Shown here: in pieces, positions 55,150 through 62,748 of the stretch | Numbering within the stretch: the stretch's first letter is position 1 | Layout of the letters: every line of letters starts with the position of its first letter | Assembly: GCF_022458895.1 (NCBI RefSeq) | Contig: NZ_JAINFL010000005.1 | Coordinates: forward strand, 310,001 to 374,000 | Length of the DNA stretch: 64,000 nt | Reading direction: 5' to 3' | DNA from: Roseihalotalea indica | GTDB taxonomy: Bacteria > Bacteroidota > Bacteroidia > Cytophagales > Cyclobacteriaceae | The notes under the pieces: model-generated | Databases searched by the model: none | Seen by the model: only the letters and a program-made list of their open reading frames with translations | What the model was told of the DNA's origin: nothing | Translations under genes and position numbers: made by a program

Positions 55150-55590
55150 ATGGCCAGCGCAAGCACCTATCTTAACTTTAACCGAAACACCGAAGAAGCG
55201 TTCAATTTCTACAAATCCGTTTTTGGCACTGAATTTCAGGGTGAAATTATGCGGATGGGCGACGTACCCCCGCAGGATGGTATGCCCCCTTTGGCCGAAG
55301 AAGATAAACATCTGATCATGCACATCATGCTACCCATACTCGGCGGGCACCAGCTTATGGGAACGGATGCCCCGGAATCTATGGGTTTCAAACTGAACTT
55401 TGGTAATACTATGTACATCAACCTCGAACCAGACACCCGGGAAGAGACCAAACGACTCTTTGAGGCTCTCTCGGCAGGAGGAAAAGTAGACATGGAGCTG
55501 GCCGATATGTTTTGGGGCGACTACTTTGGAAGCTGCATCGATAAGTTTGGAGTGCAATGGATGTTTAATTGCGCCGAGAAAAAGTCTTAG
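55150..55590 (+). CDS. VOC family protein, PhnB-like
   Basis: A 146-residue protein of the vicinal-oxygen-chelate fold: ASTYLNFNRNTEEAFNFYKS, VFGTEFQGEIMRMGDVPPQ, LGGHQLMGTDAPES and the C-terminal DYFGSCIDKFGVQWMFNC. This is the PhnB/3-demethylubiquinone-9-methyltransferase-like subgroup, which usually lacks a proven enzyme activity. Monocistronic. Confidence 0.9.
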   Translation: MASASTYLNFNRNTEEAFNFYKSVFGTEFQGEIMRMGDVPPQDGMPPLAEEDKHLIMHIMLPILGGHQLMGTDAPESMGFKLNFGNTMYINLEPDTREETKRLFEALSAGGKVDMELADMFWGDYFGSCIDKFGVQWMFNCAEKKS

Positions 55591-55892
55591 ACGTCAAGCC
55601 AACCAACCCTTAGTTTCCGCAAAGAGAGAGAATGATATAATATCAAAACTGTACTTGAGTGGCCCAGACCCGGGCCCTCTTTTCTACATCTTACCACCTG
55701 AGCGCCCAGCACTCGCTAGGAAATTCTAAAAGCAGAACGTTACCGGCCTCGTTAGAATTTTCGCTACCAACCAAAAGCAATAGTATTCCATCGATATCTT
55801 TCGTTTTGCCCGTTACGAACAGGTAAAACACCATAACAAATTAACAAAGGTAGATTCAAATCTTTGTAATGGCGAAAAAAACCGTCAAAGTA
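55591..55892. other. Intergenic region, no gene; one inverted repeat-unit fragment
   Basis: No recognised gene. Near 55865 the string TTTGTAATGGCGAAA is the reverse complement of the junction of the 42-bp units that start at 55893, so one fragment lies in the opposite orientation. Confidence 0.45.
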
Positions 55893-56157
55893 CATTACAA
55901 AACGATGTAGACCCGAAAGATTGCAATTTTTCGGCATTACAAAACAACGTAGACCTGATTTATAGCAATCTTTCGGTATTACAAAACGATGTGAAGCACT
56001 TTTATAGCAAAATTTCGGCGTTACAAAACGTTGTCGCCTGCTTTTATCGCAATATTTCGCGAAAACAATTATTGTATTGGCGAAACATTGCTCGGTTTCG
56101 GCATTACAAAACAATGTGGAGTGCTTTTATCGTTAAGTTTCGGCGTTACAAAACTTA
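55893..56157 (+). repeat. 42-bp tandem repeat array (six units and a fragment)
   Basis: Units begin with CATTACAAAACGATGTAGAC and end TTTCGG. Boundaries are 55893, 55935, 55977, 56019, 56061 (41 bp, degenerate), 56102 and 56144 (fragment). The period equals 14 codons; one plus frame reads LQN-V--IYSNLSV-type repeats, and a minus frame is also open (RFVTPKFCYKSASH-like). There are no spacers, so this is not CRISPR. Open frames on both strands arise from the periodicity and should not be taken as genes. Confidence 0.85.
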
Positions 56158-56561
56158 TTTGCTGCAAATGATGAGATTATTGGCATCTCACAAAGAAATT
56201 TCCGTCCGAAATGAGGTAGTACGTTCAGGAAATAAATCTTTAGCCCATATTCCTCTCCAATTGCTAGCGAGCTACCTGATAGTATTTCCCGGATGAACAA
56301 CCTAAAGTGCTCCATACTCTTTCTTATTTACCTTCGCAGGTCTTTCATTAATGCATCGCATTTTTATAAGCTTCAGGTCGACGATATGACTAAATTTTCC
56401 GTCAGCAAGGATGTATCTTCGAGTTGCATCCGTCAAAAAAGTGCAATCACGCTTCTAGCAGAAAAGTTATTGATATGCTGTTCAGCAAGCTAAATGGCGG
56501 TAATTAGATCATGGTGTTGCTCGAGGCAATAAGCTTCCTTTTTTGCACTCCACCTTACTTA
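56158..56561. other. AT-rich region without a recognised gene
   Basis: A 66-codon frame at 56293-56493 exists but has no signal, domain or protein-like composition. I see nothing else. Confidence 0.4.
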
Positions 56562-56751
56562 ACTTATTTACTGGATAACCGATGTTCTTTTCAAAAATTT
56601 TTAATAAGTTGAATTTCTGTAATGATAGTAATACATAGAATGCCAATTTGCTCTTTAACAAATTGCAGACACTCACGAAAATAAAGATCGTAGATAGGAA
56701 AACTTCGGTAAAACTATAAGTAAGATAGCCGCATATGTGCGCTATCCCTAT
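56562..56751 (+). repeat. Cassette-array leader, copy 1
   Basis: About 190 bp that match 61592-61782 over their whole length. Shared blocks are GATGTTCTT-TCAAAAA, AATGAT---AATACA-AGAA, ACTCAC-A-AATAAAG, AGATAGG-AAAA and GAAGATAGCCGCATAT-type blocks ahead of GCGCTATCC-TAT. It ends in a hairpin (GATAGC...GCTATC around CGCATATGTGCG) and stops exactly at the G|TT boundary of the first cassette (56752). It could be an attI-like site or a promoter leader. Confidence 0.7.
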
Positions 56752-57316
56752 GTTGGCAGCAAACTAATGAAGATGAAATACAGCTTGTCTTTGATGCTTC
56801 TTTTGAGTTTTACTCTCGCTTACGGACAGGATATTGAAATCAATAAAGTTGAAGAATATGATTTGGTATATCTGATCAATGGAATCAAAGAACTTTCCAA
56901 TGAACAGACGGATGATTTATCCCTCAGGATGTTCTCGATAGCAAACCTACCTGGAAGTGCCGGTAATGCTTCCGGTGAAGTGACTCATGATTTGTTAATT
57001 GCTGTATCGGAATATGATGAAGCTCCAAATCAATCATTATTTCGGATTTCCAGCTTTTATAATCCTAAAATCATGGAATGGAAAATGGATAATCCAGAGC
57101 CGATAGTCGTGATTGAATATGGTCCATATAATGATAGGAAGGCGATAGAGATACAGATAGGTTTACAGAAAATAGCATTAAAATGAAAAGTCTGCTGCCA
57201 ACAACGCTCAGCCCTCACCCTGGCAAAAGTGATATTTGTACGTTAGTTGCTCCAAGCACGGAAATTGATACTTGTAAGTCAAACAGCCAACCAGCCGGGC
57301 GAGGGCTGCCCTAGGC
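56752..57316 (+). mobile_element. Integron-like gene cassette 1
   Basis: The first bases (56752-56761, GTTGGCAGCA) are the exact reverse complement of the start of the 3' element (57193-57202, TGCTGCCAAC). The unit holds one gene and ends at the next G|TT junction. This end complementarity is what excision as a circle through an attC site requires. Confidence 0.65.
56767..57186 (+). CDS. Cassette gene: small secreted protein of unknown function
   Basis: A 139-residue protein from the ATG at 56767 (an ATG six bases on is equally good). It has a clear signal peptide (MKYSLSLMLLLSFTLAYGQ) and an acidic mature part (DIEINKVEEYDLVYLINGIK) with no recognised domain. A longer frame from 56737 would start inside the array leader. 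Only 14 bp separate the cassette boundary from the start codon and no promoter fits in that space, so transcription probably comes from the leader. Confidence 0.7.
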   Translation: MKMKYSLSLMLLLSFTLAYGQDIEINKVEEYDLVYLINGIKELSNEQTDDLSLRMFSIANLPGSAGNASGEVTHDLLIAVSEYDEAPNQSLFRISSFYNPKIMEWKMDNPEPIVVIEYGPYNDRKAIEIQIGLQKIALK

Positions 57317-57323
57317 GTTGTAT
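57193..57323 (+). repeat. attC-like site 1
   Basis: A palindromic element of about 130 bp. The outer parts are R''-like TGCCAAC and R'-like GTTGTAT. The stem includes AACGC/GCGTT and AGCCCTC/GAGGGCT with unequal internal loops, so one strand has extra bases, as attC sites do. The central part GCACGGAAATTGATACTTG is shared with site 3 (62325). Confidence 0.68.
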
Positions 57324-57345
57324 GCCATAGGATAAAAATCTTCTA

Positions 57346-57795
57346 ATGAAGAAAATTATAAATGATAGAGAGATAAAAACAGTTCAATATGCTACGGACT
57401 ATAACTGGTATGCTAAAATTCCAGATAGTAATTGGCTATGTATCCTTGTCGATAATGATAAAAAAAGAAGGTACGTTGACGAAGTGATAGCAAAAATTAT
57501 TAATAAAGATGTTTGCTATGTATGTATAATTGGAGAAGGTTGTGAAAGAACTCATGATTTATTTGATGAAGAAATCGTTTTTCGTGAGGTAGAGATAGAT
57601 GAATATTACTTACCTAAACATCATATTGTTACCACATGGCATAATGAGTTTAATGAAGGAATAAAGTTTGGAATACAGCATGCGTATCATGATGAAATAG
57701 AAATTAGAGAGGTAGTAATTCTAGATATGACTGATGGTACTGAACGAGCTAGAATAAACAAAGAATTAGCGGAATTGGCATATGAAAATGAGTAA
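57346..57795 (+). CDS. Cassette gene: hypothetical protein
   Basis: A 149-residue acidic, apparently soluble protein (MKKIINDREIKTVQYATDYN ... NKELAELAYENE) with a possible alternating strand/helix core (NWLCILVDNDKKRRYVDEVI, DVCYVCIIGEGCERTHDLFD). I recognise it only as the kind of uncharacterised protein found scattered in Bacteroidota and Proteobacteria. It lies in cassette 2, whose first ten bases (57317-57326) pair with 57798-57807 with one G-T wobble. The start codon is 29 bp after the boundary. Confidence 0.7.
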   Translation: MKKIINDREIKTVQYATDYNWYAKIPDSNWLCILVDNDKKRRYVDEVIAKIINKDVCYVCIIGEGCERTHDLFDEEIVFREVEIDEYYLPKHHIVTTWHNEFNEGIKFGIQHAYHDEIEIREVVILDMTDGTERARINKELAELAYENE

Positions 57796-57797
57796 AC

Positions 57798-57931
57798 GGC
57801 ATATAACATCAGCTAGCCCCAACCGGGCGAAAAGCTGAGCACGAAAGTTTGTTGCTTCAAGCAGTAAATTTGATAAATTGAAACAAATTCGCCAACAATG
57901 CCCGGTATGATGGCTAGCCAGGTCGCTGATG
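57798..57931 (+). repeat. attC-like site 2
   Basis: Begins GGCATATAAC, complementary to its own cassette start, and ends GGTCGCTGATG. Inner stems are GCTAGCC/GGCTAGC and CATCAGC/GCTGATG. The right-hand core has GCT in place of the usual GTT. The middle (GCACGAAAGTTTG) resembles sites 1 and 3. Confidence 0.6.
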
Positions 57932-57959
57932 ACCATAAAAAATTAAATCTAAAGTTACT

Positions 57960-58436
57960 ATGTCAAGAAGTGAGGCTCTCGCCAGTAGACTGAGAGAAGT
58001 CTTATTAAGTGGACATTGGATTGCGAACACCAACTATCAGGAACAAGTAGAAAGTGTGACCTGGGAGCAGGCTACCCAGAAGGTTGGAAACCTAAACACC
58101 ATTGTCGCACTCACGTATCACGTCACCTATTATTTAACCGGAATTTTGAATGTATTTAACGGAGGGCAACTAGAGATTCGGGACAAATATAGTTTTGATG
58201 TAACCTCGGTCAAATCGGAAACGGATTGGAAGAGCCTCATCGATAAATTTCTGACCAATGCTGAAACATTTGTTGTTCAGGTAGAAGCAATGCCGGACCT
58301 AACTTTGGATGAAATATTTGTAGATGAAAAATACGGAACATATTTACGCAATATCGAGGGGGTCATCGAACACAGCTACTATCATCTTGGGCAGATTTCG
58401 CTGATAAAAAAACTGATAGTAGAGAATAAGAAGTGA
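57960..58436 (+). CDS. Cassette gene: DinB family protein
   Basis: A 158-residue four-helix-bundle protein of the DinB/YfiT-like metalloenzyme superfamily. The three histidines expected to bind a metal can be placed in SGHWIANTN, LTYHVTYYL and EHSYYHLGQI. Members include thiol transferases and damage-induced proteins; no substrate can be assigned. It is cassette 3. The next 350 bp hold no gene; only a decayed attC half is recognisable. Confidence 0.8.
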   Translation: MSRSEALASRLREVLLSGHWIANTNYQEQVESVTWEQATQKVGNLNTIVALTYHVTYYLTGILNVFNGGQLEIRDKYSFDVTSVKSETDWKSLIDKFLTNAETFVVQVEAMPDLTLDEIFVDEKYGTYLRNIEGVIEHSYYHLGQISLIKKLIVENKK

Positions 58437-58442
58437 AAACTC

Positions 58443-58475
58443 TGCCACCAGCAAAATGCAGCCCACTACTCTTTT
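58443..58475 (+). repeat. Truncated attC-like half site
   Basis: TGCCACCAGC (58443-58452) matches 7 of 10 bases of the complement of its cassette start (GCTGATGACC at 57925). It aligns with the left end of site 1 (TCTGC-GCCA-CAA--GC-GCCC). No right half follows, so the first cluster ends in a broken site. Confidence 0.45.
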
Positions 58476-58787
58476 TAATAAACTTTCTGTGCATCAGTTA
58501 TGGTGCGCTCAATATTCTCTGAATTGTTAGAATTTAACGGTACCGGCTATCAAACTCCGAGAATAACTGCTGCGACCACACCTATCGAGCAGAGTATCAG
58601 AAAATTACCAGGAAAAAAAGACTAGAGCCGACCTGTCGTTTCTGGAGTTGTCTCAAGAAGGGAGGGCACATATGCAAATTTTAAAGAACCGGATAGCTTT
58701 TTTTTACTAAACTATTGTCATTAATTGGAGCATCTGTATCAAATAACAAGGCGACCTACTCATTCCTAACCACTGAAAGAACTAACC

Positions 58788-60158
58788 ATGATGGCAAAGC
58801 AGCAGCCCGAATCACCCGCCAGGGTGGAGGATTCATTCCCAACGCATGAAACCACCGAACTAAACGCACTTATTACTCGCCGTGAAATGCTGGGAATAGC
58901 CGGAGCAGCCGGTTTGACGGTGTTGATGGGCCCTGTCTCTGCTGCCGTTCCGCAGCAAGCGCCAGAAAAAGTGCGCATCGCTTGTCTTACTACATACTGG
59001 GCGGCCACCCGATCACACGCCGACTGGATTTTTGCCAAACTGCTGGACGGTTATTGGTGGCAGGGCGCCTATAAACCTTCGCGGGTGGAGGTAGTGTCCG
59101 TTTACATCCATCAGCTTGAAGAAAGCCAACTCGGGCAGAAAATATGCAAAGCAAAGGGCATTCCAATCTTTAATACCGTAGGAGAAGCCGTCACCCTGGG
59201 CGGTGAGGAGCTGGCGGTGGACGGTGTGGTCATCGTCGGAGAACATGGGAACTACCCAACCGATCTGAAGGGGCACTGGCTCTTACCGCGCTGGTGGATC
59301 TATAATCAGGTGATCGAGGTTTTCGAGCGGAGCAAGCGTTCGGTGCCAGTCTTTAACGACAAGCATCTTTCCTATAACTGGGATGATGCCAAGTGGATGT
59401 TTGACAAATCCCGGGAGTTGAACTTTCCGCTCACCGGCGGCTCATCCATCCCCGTCTACTACCGCAAGCCCGCGGAAGAACTTCCTAACGATACTCCCAT
59501 CAAGCATTCGGTGGTGTTGGCGGGCACCGGAGATGAGGGCGCGATTTTTCATGCTATTGATGTACTCCAAGCCTTTGTAGAGCGCCGCCAGGGTGGTGAA
59601 ACCGGGGTTAGGTCGGTACAGTCCATCCGCGGACCGGAAACCTGGAAGTGGGTGGAAAGTAATCCCTGGGCCGGCAAGCTGGTGGATGCCGTGGCGAAGC
59701 GTTTTGAACTGCAGCCGGGACATTTTCAGCAGAACCCCAATACCAACATGTGTGTGGTGGAATATAACGATGGAACAATGGCGGCGGTCATTGGTGCTCG
59801 GGATGTAGGGTGGACTTATGCCGGTGAAATTGAAGGGCATAACGAACCGACAATCATCTCGATGCTGGAGTGGCCCGGCCCTTTTGACCAGTACCACGCC
59901 TCGAATGCCCAGCCACACTGGATTACCGAGTTGATGGTGACCAAAAAAGAACCTTTCAACGCTGAGCGGCTGCTGCTGTCCACCGGTATCGTCAACCACT
60001 ACATGGAGTCTAACTGGGAGAACGGGCAATATTCTCCCGTCGGCCGCCGCATTGAAACGCCAGTACTGAATATGACCTACCGCCCCACTCGAGGAGCGCA
60101 ATTCAACACAGGAGAGCGACCACCGAGCCGCCCGTATATCCGAGGCTTTGACCAATAG
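58788..60158 (+). CDS. Tat-exported protein of unknown function
   Basis: A 456-residue protein. A long N-terminal extension ends in a twin-arginine signal (ITRREMLGIAGAAGLTVLMG). The mature part begins VRIACLTTYWAATRSHADWI and has Rossmann-like and TIM-like stretches (VDGVVIVGEHGNYPTDLKG; VVLAGTGDEGAIFHAIDVLQ; MAAVIGARDVGWTYAG), somewhat like Gfo/Idh/MocA relatives, but no nucleotide motif is clear. The gene lies 45 bp before an M19 dipeptidase gene and is probably co-transcribed. It belongs to the exported, uncharacterised proteins seen in Bacteroidota and Planctomycetes. GC content and style are like the host chromosome, not the cassettes. Confidence 0.75.
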   Translation: MMAKQQPESPARVEDSFPTHETTELNALITRREMLGIAGAAGLTVLMGPVSAAVPQQAPEKVRIACLTTYWAATRSHADWIFAKLLDGYWWQGAYKPSRVEVVSVYIHQLEESQLGQKICKAKGIPIFNTVGEAVTLGGEELAVDGVVIVGEHGNYPTDLKGHWLLPRWWIYNQVIEVFERSKRSVPVFNDKHLSYNWDDAKWMFDKSRELNFPLTGGSSIPVYYRKPAEELPNDTPIKHSVVLAGTGDEGAIFHAIDVLQAFVERRQGGETGVRSVQSIRGPETWKWVESNPWAGKLVDAVAKRFELQPGHFQQNPNTNMCVVEYNDGTMAAVIGARDVGWTYAGEIEGHNEPTIISMLEWPGPFDQYHASNAQPHWITELMVTKKEPFNAERLLLSTGIVNHYMESNWENGQYSPVGRRIETPVLNMTYRPTRGAQFNTGERPPSRPYIRGFDQ

Positions 60159-60203
60159 CGTAAGGACCAAGGGTGATTATAGGAATTTAGTATTAATAAC
60201 CGA

Positions 60204-61445
60204 ATGAAACGACGAGATCTCATCAAGCGCCTAATCATGCTTCCATTGGCGGGAAGCGTTTTACCCATAGAACCCCTGTTATCCGCTCCAGTGGCGGGAA
60301 ACGGGATATTTTCGCCCCTTCAGCAAAAGCCGATGCCTGAATTGCATCGGAAGGCATTTGTAATGGACGGACATACGCATGTTATGAGTCGCGAGTTAAT
60401 GAAAGGTACTGACATTGGTCAACGTTATCCGGATGGGACCGTCGACCTACCCAGAGCCAAAGAAGGGGGTGTGGATGCGATGTTCTTCTCGGTGTATACG
60501 CCCGAACACTACTATCCGGGAAGGCTGGAAACCAAAAACACCTTTCGGGTGGTAGAGCTGGCACTGGACCAGATCGAGAAGAATAGCGACATGATCGAGC
60601 TGGCACTCAACGCTTCTGATATCGAGCGAATCAATCAGAAAGGCAAAATGGCGGCTTTCCTGGATCTGGAAGGTGGCTATGACCTGGATGGCGACCTCAT
60701 TCTGCTTCGGGCACTGCATCGCTTAGGACTACGCTCTATGCAACTAACCGCCCACAATACGACCAATGCGTTTATCGACACCTGCAATGATGTTAGCCGT
60801 TGGGATGGTATCAACGATCTGGGGAAAAAGATCATCGCCGAAATGAACAGGCTGGGCATGGTCATCAATGTTGCTCATGCATCCAATGAGGCTATTCTGC
60901 AAACCGCCGAGGCCAGTGAACATCCGGTGATCTATAGTCACGGTGGATTTTACGGTATTGTACCGCATCCGCGCTGTATTACCGATGAAGCGGCCAAAGC
61001 AGTAGCAGCCAAAGGTGGGGTCATCGGCATTCACTTCGGCAGCCTTTTTAACAATCCCAAATACTTTTCCTGGCAGCAGAAAGCACAGAACGAAACGACT
61101 CCGGCCTCCATACAGCTATCGGCCAAAACCCTGGAAGAGGTAGACCAGGAATTTGCCAAAGAGGTTCCGCTCAACTTCAAAGGCACCATCCCTGACGAGT
61201 ATTGGATGCACGTTGATCAACTGGCGAAGGTGATTGACTATGGAGTAAATTTAGTAGGGGAGGACCACCTGGCGATCGGCTCGGATCTGGATGGCGGCCC
61301 GGAACTGCCCCGCGAAATAAAAGACATCAGTGACTTTCCCCAGATCACCATCGCGATGCAAAAGCTGGGTTACAGTGACGAGCGCATCAAAAAAATTCTC
61401 GGTGTAAACTGGCTCCGGGTAATCCGGCAGGTAACCGAGGGGTGA
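60204..61445 (+). CDS. Exported M19 (membrane dipeptidase-like) amidohydrolase
   Basis: A 413-residue protein with an N-terminal twin-arginine-like or Sec signal (MKRRDLIKRLIMLPLAGSVL). The M19 barrel shows the metal sites: DGHTHVM at 55-61, bridging Glu in LDLEGGYD, His in INVAHAS, His in VIYSHGG, and Asp in IGSDLDGG. M19 enzymes usually have His-x-Asp at the first site; here it is His-x-His, as in other amidohydrolases. Dipeptide or beta-lactam-like substrates are typical of the family, but this change leaves specificity open. Confidence 0.88.
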   Translation: MKRRDLIKRLIMLPLAGSVLPIEPLLSAPVAGNGIFSPLQQKPMPELHRKAFVMDGHTHVMSRELMKGTDIGQRYPDGTVDLPRAKEGGVDAMFFSVYTPEHYYPGRLETKNTFRVVELALDQIEKNSDMIELALNASDIERINQKGKMAAFLDLEGGYDLDGDLILLRALHRLGLRSMQLTAHNTTNAFIDTCNDVSRWDGINDLGKKIIAEMNRLGMVINVAHASNEAILQTAEASEHPVIYSHGGFYGIVPHPRCITDEAAKAVAAKGGVIGIHFGSLFNNPKYFSWQQKAQNETTPASIQLSAKTLEEVDQEFAKEVPLNFKGTIPDEYWMHVDQLAKVIDYGVNLVGEDHLAIGSDLDGGPELPREIKDISDFPQITIAMQKLGYSDERIKKILGVNWLRVIRQVTEG

Positions 61446-61479
61446 GAGGAAATGATAAGCAGTTGGAGAATTATTCTCC

Positions 61480-61542
61480 CTCAGTGTTCTCTACGAGCGG
61501 GCGCCGACTGAGGGGCGGCCCCCGCTCGTAGAGAACACTGAG
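61480..61542. repeat. 22-bp perfect inverted repeat
   Basis: Arms at 61480-61501 and 61521-61542 (CTCAGTGTTCTCTACGAGCG and its complement), with a 19-nt GC-rich loop that can itself pair (CGCC/GGCG). It lies 34 bp after the M19 stop codon with no T run. It may end the M19 transcript or mark a recombination edge next to leader copy 2. Confidence 0.8.
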
Positions 61543-61591
61543 AAACATAGGCAACCAAACTCATGAGTAGCCGGTGGTGACATTATCGCTG

Positions 61592-61782
61592 GCTTATTTT
61601 TTGGAGAACTGATGTTCTTCTCAAAAAAATTTAATATGTTAACTCTCAATGATCAGAATACAAAGAACGCCGATAAGTATTCCATCAATTAATCAATGGT
61701 TCACTCACAATAAAGGCCATAGATAGGGAAAAAACTCGGTGATACTATAAGGAAGATAGCCGCATATATGCGCTATCCGTAT
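61592..61782 (+). repeat. Cassette-array leader, copy 2
   Basis: The second copy of the sequence at 56562-56751, most similar in its last 75 bp (CATAGATAGGGAAAAAACTC onward) and ending in the hairpin GATAGC...GCTATC. It again stops exactly before a cassette boundary, G|TTGGGCACC at 61783. No frame runs through it. Confidence 0.72.
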
Positions 61783-62444
61783 GTTGGGCACCATTAAAAG
61801 AAAATGAATGAAGTTAGATTATATAAATCGCCCTGGAAAGCAATAAGACTTTTTGCATTAACAATTCCTTTTGTTGCAATTGGAATATTGATGATTACGA
61901 CATCTGATAGCTATTCATTTAACTATTTCATAGGATGGTTAAGCGTAAGCTTTTTTGGACTTGGAATACCAATTGGATTATTTCATCTTCTCGACAGAAG
62001 GCCTCAAATTATCATTGACCAATTTGGAGTGTTTGATCGAACAACGAATCAAGAAACTATAAACTGGGAAATAATTGAAGATGCTTATTTATCTAATGTG
62101 CATGGGGAAAAATTTATTTGCTTAGTAGTCAATGAAAAATATGAACCCTCGAAGAAAAAAGGAAAGTGGTATAAGAGAGCAGCTAAGTTCAATAAGGCTC
62201 TTGGATTTCAAGAATTAAATATATCACTAGGACAACTTAAAATTGACGAGGAAAAGTTGACAGAATTTATAATCGCAATGAGCCGAGCAGATAGTGCAAA
62301 AAGAAAAGAGATAATAAAAACGGTGCCCAACAAAGCGCAACCCTCAGCCTAGCGATATTAAACTAGAAAGTTAGTTTCGCCAAGCACGAAAATTGATAAT
62401 TGAAAGAAAAACACCCACAAGCCGGCCGAGGGCTCGCGCAGGCC
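61783..62444 (+). mobile_element. Integron-like gene cassette 4
   Basis: Its first ten bases GTTGGGCACC (61783-61792; GTTGGGC fits the integron core GTTRRRY) are the exact reverse complement of GGTGCCCAAC at 62322-62331, the start of its attC-like site. It contains one gene and no visible promoter. Confidence 0.68.
61804..62352 (+). CDS. Cassette gene: STM3941-like membrane protein
   Basis: A 182-residue protein with two transmembrane helices near the N-terminus (AIRLFALTIPFVAIGILMIT; YFIGWLSVSFFGLGIPIGLF) and a cytoplasmic part with FDRTTNQETINWEIIEDAYL, resembling the STM3941 family of unknown function. The last ten codons (VPNKAQPSA) are read from the attC-like site itself, so the gene borrows its stop from the recombination site. 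The coding sequence is AT-rich. Confidence 0.78.
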   Translation: MNEVRLYKSPWKAIRLFALTIPFVAIGILMITTSDSYSFNYFIGWLSVSFFGLGIPIGLFHLLDRRPQIIIDQFGVFDRTTNQETINWEIIEDAYLSNVHGEKFICLVVNEKYEPSKKKGKWYKRAAKFNKALGFQELNISLGQLKIDEEKLTEFIIAMSRADSAKRKEIIKTVPNKAQPSA

Positions 62445-62451
62445 GTTGGCG
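62322..62451 (+). repeat. attC-like site 3
   Basis: 130 bp from GGTGCCCAAC to GTTGGCG. Stems are CCCTCAGCC/GGCCGAGGG (one mismatch) and GCGC/GCGC. Its interior (GTTAGTTTCGCCAAGCACGA, then AAATTGATAATTG) closely matches site 1. It has both R''-like GCCCAAC and R'-like GTTGGCG. Confidence 0.7.
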
Positions 62452-62511
62452 GTCATTGGAAATAAAAAACAACTGTGAGGAAAAAAACGTAATTTCATAG
62501 AAAAACTAATT

Positions 62512-62748
62512 ATGGCATTCGAGGCAATAGACATACAAGATATTTCGGGATTTCAATCCATTAAAATTCCTGATAATTTCAAAATCAATGATGACAAAGT
62601 TTATCTTAAAAAGGTGGGAAATGCTTTATACATTATTCCATTCCATAACCCATGGCAAAATTTAATTGATAGTGTTAACGAATTTAGTCAGGATTTTATG
62701 AATGACAGAGAACAGCCTGCTGATCAAGGCAGAGAATCATTTGACTAA
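62512..62748 (+). CDS. vapB: VapB-type antitoxin in cassette 5
   Basis: A 78-residue protein with a short AbrB/SpoVT-like DNA-binding part (SIKIPDNFKINDDKVYLKKV) and a C-terminal segment (WQNLIDSVNEFSQDFMND) that should cover the toxin. It should neutralise VapC by direct binding and repress the operon. Its stop codon overlaps the vapC ATG by one base (TAATG). The start is 66 bp after the cassette boundary. Confidence 0.85.
   Translation: MAFEAIDIQDISGFQSIKIPDNFKINDDKVYLKKVGNALYIIPFHNPWQNLIDSVNEFSQDFMNDREQPADQGRESFD

Noticed and set aside
55893..56157. CRISPR array
   Set aside because: Units follow each other directly with a 42-bp period, there are no unique spacers, and no cas genes are nearby.
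55764..56315. Protein genes in the 42-bp repeat region (116-, 101- and 60-residue frames)
   Set aside because: Open frames occur on both strands only because the period is a multiple of three; composition is Cys/Lys/Tyr-rich and repetitive, with no domain.
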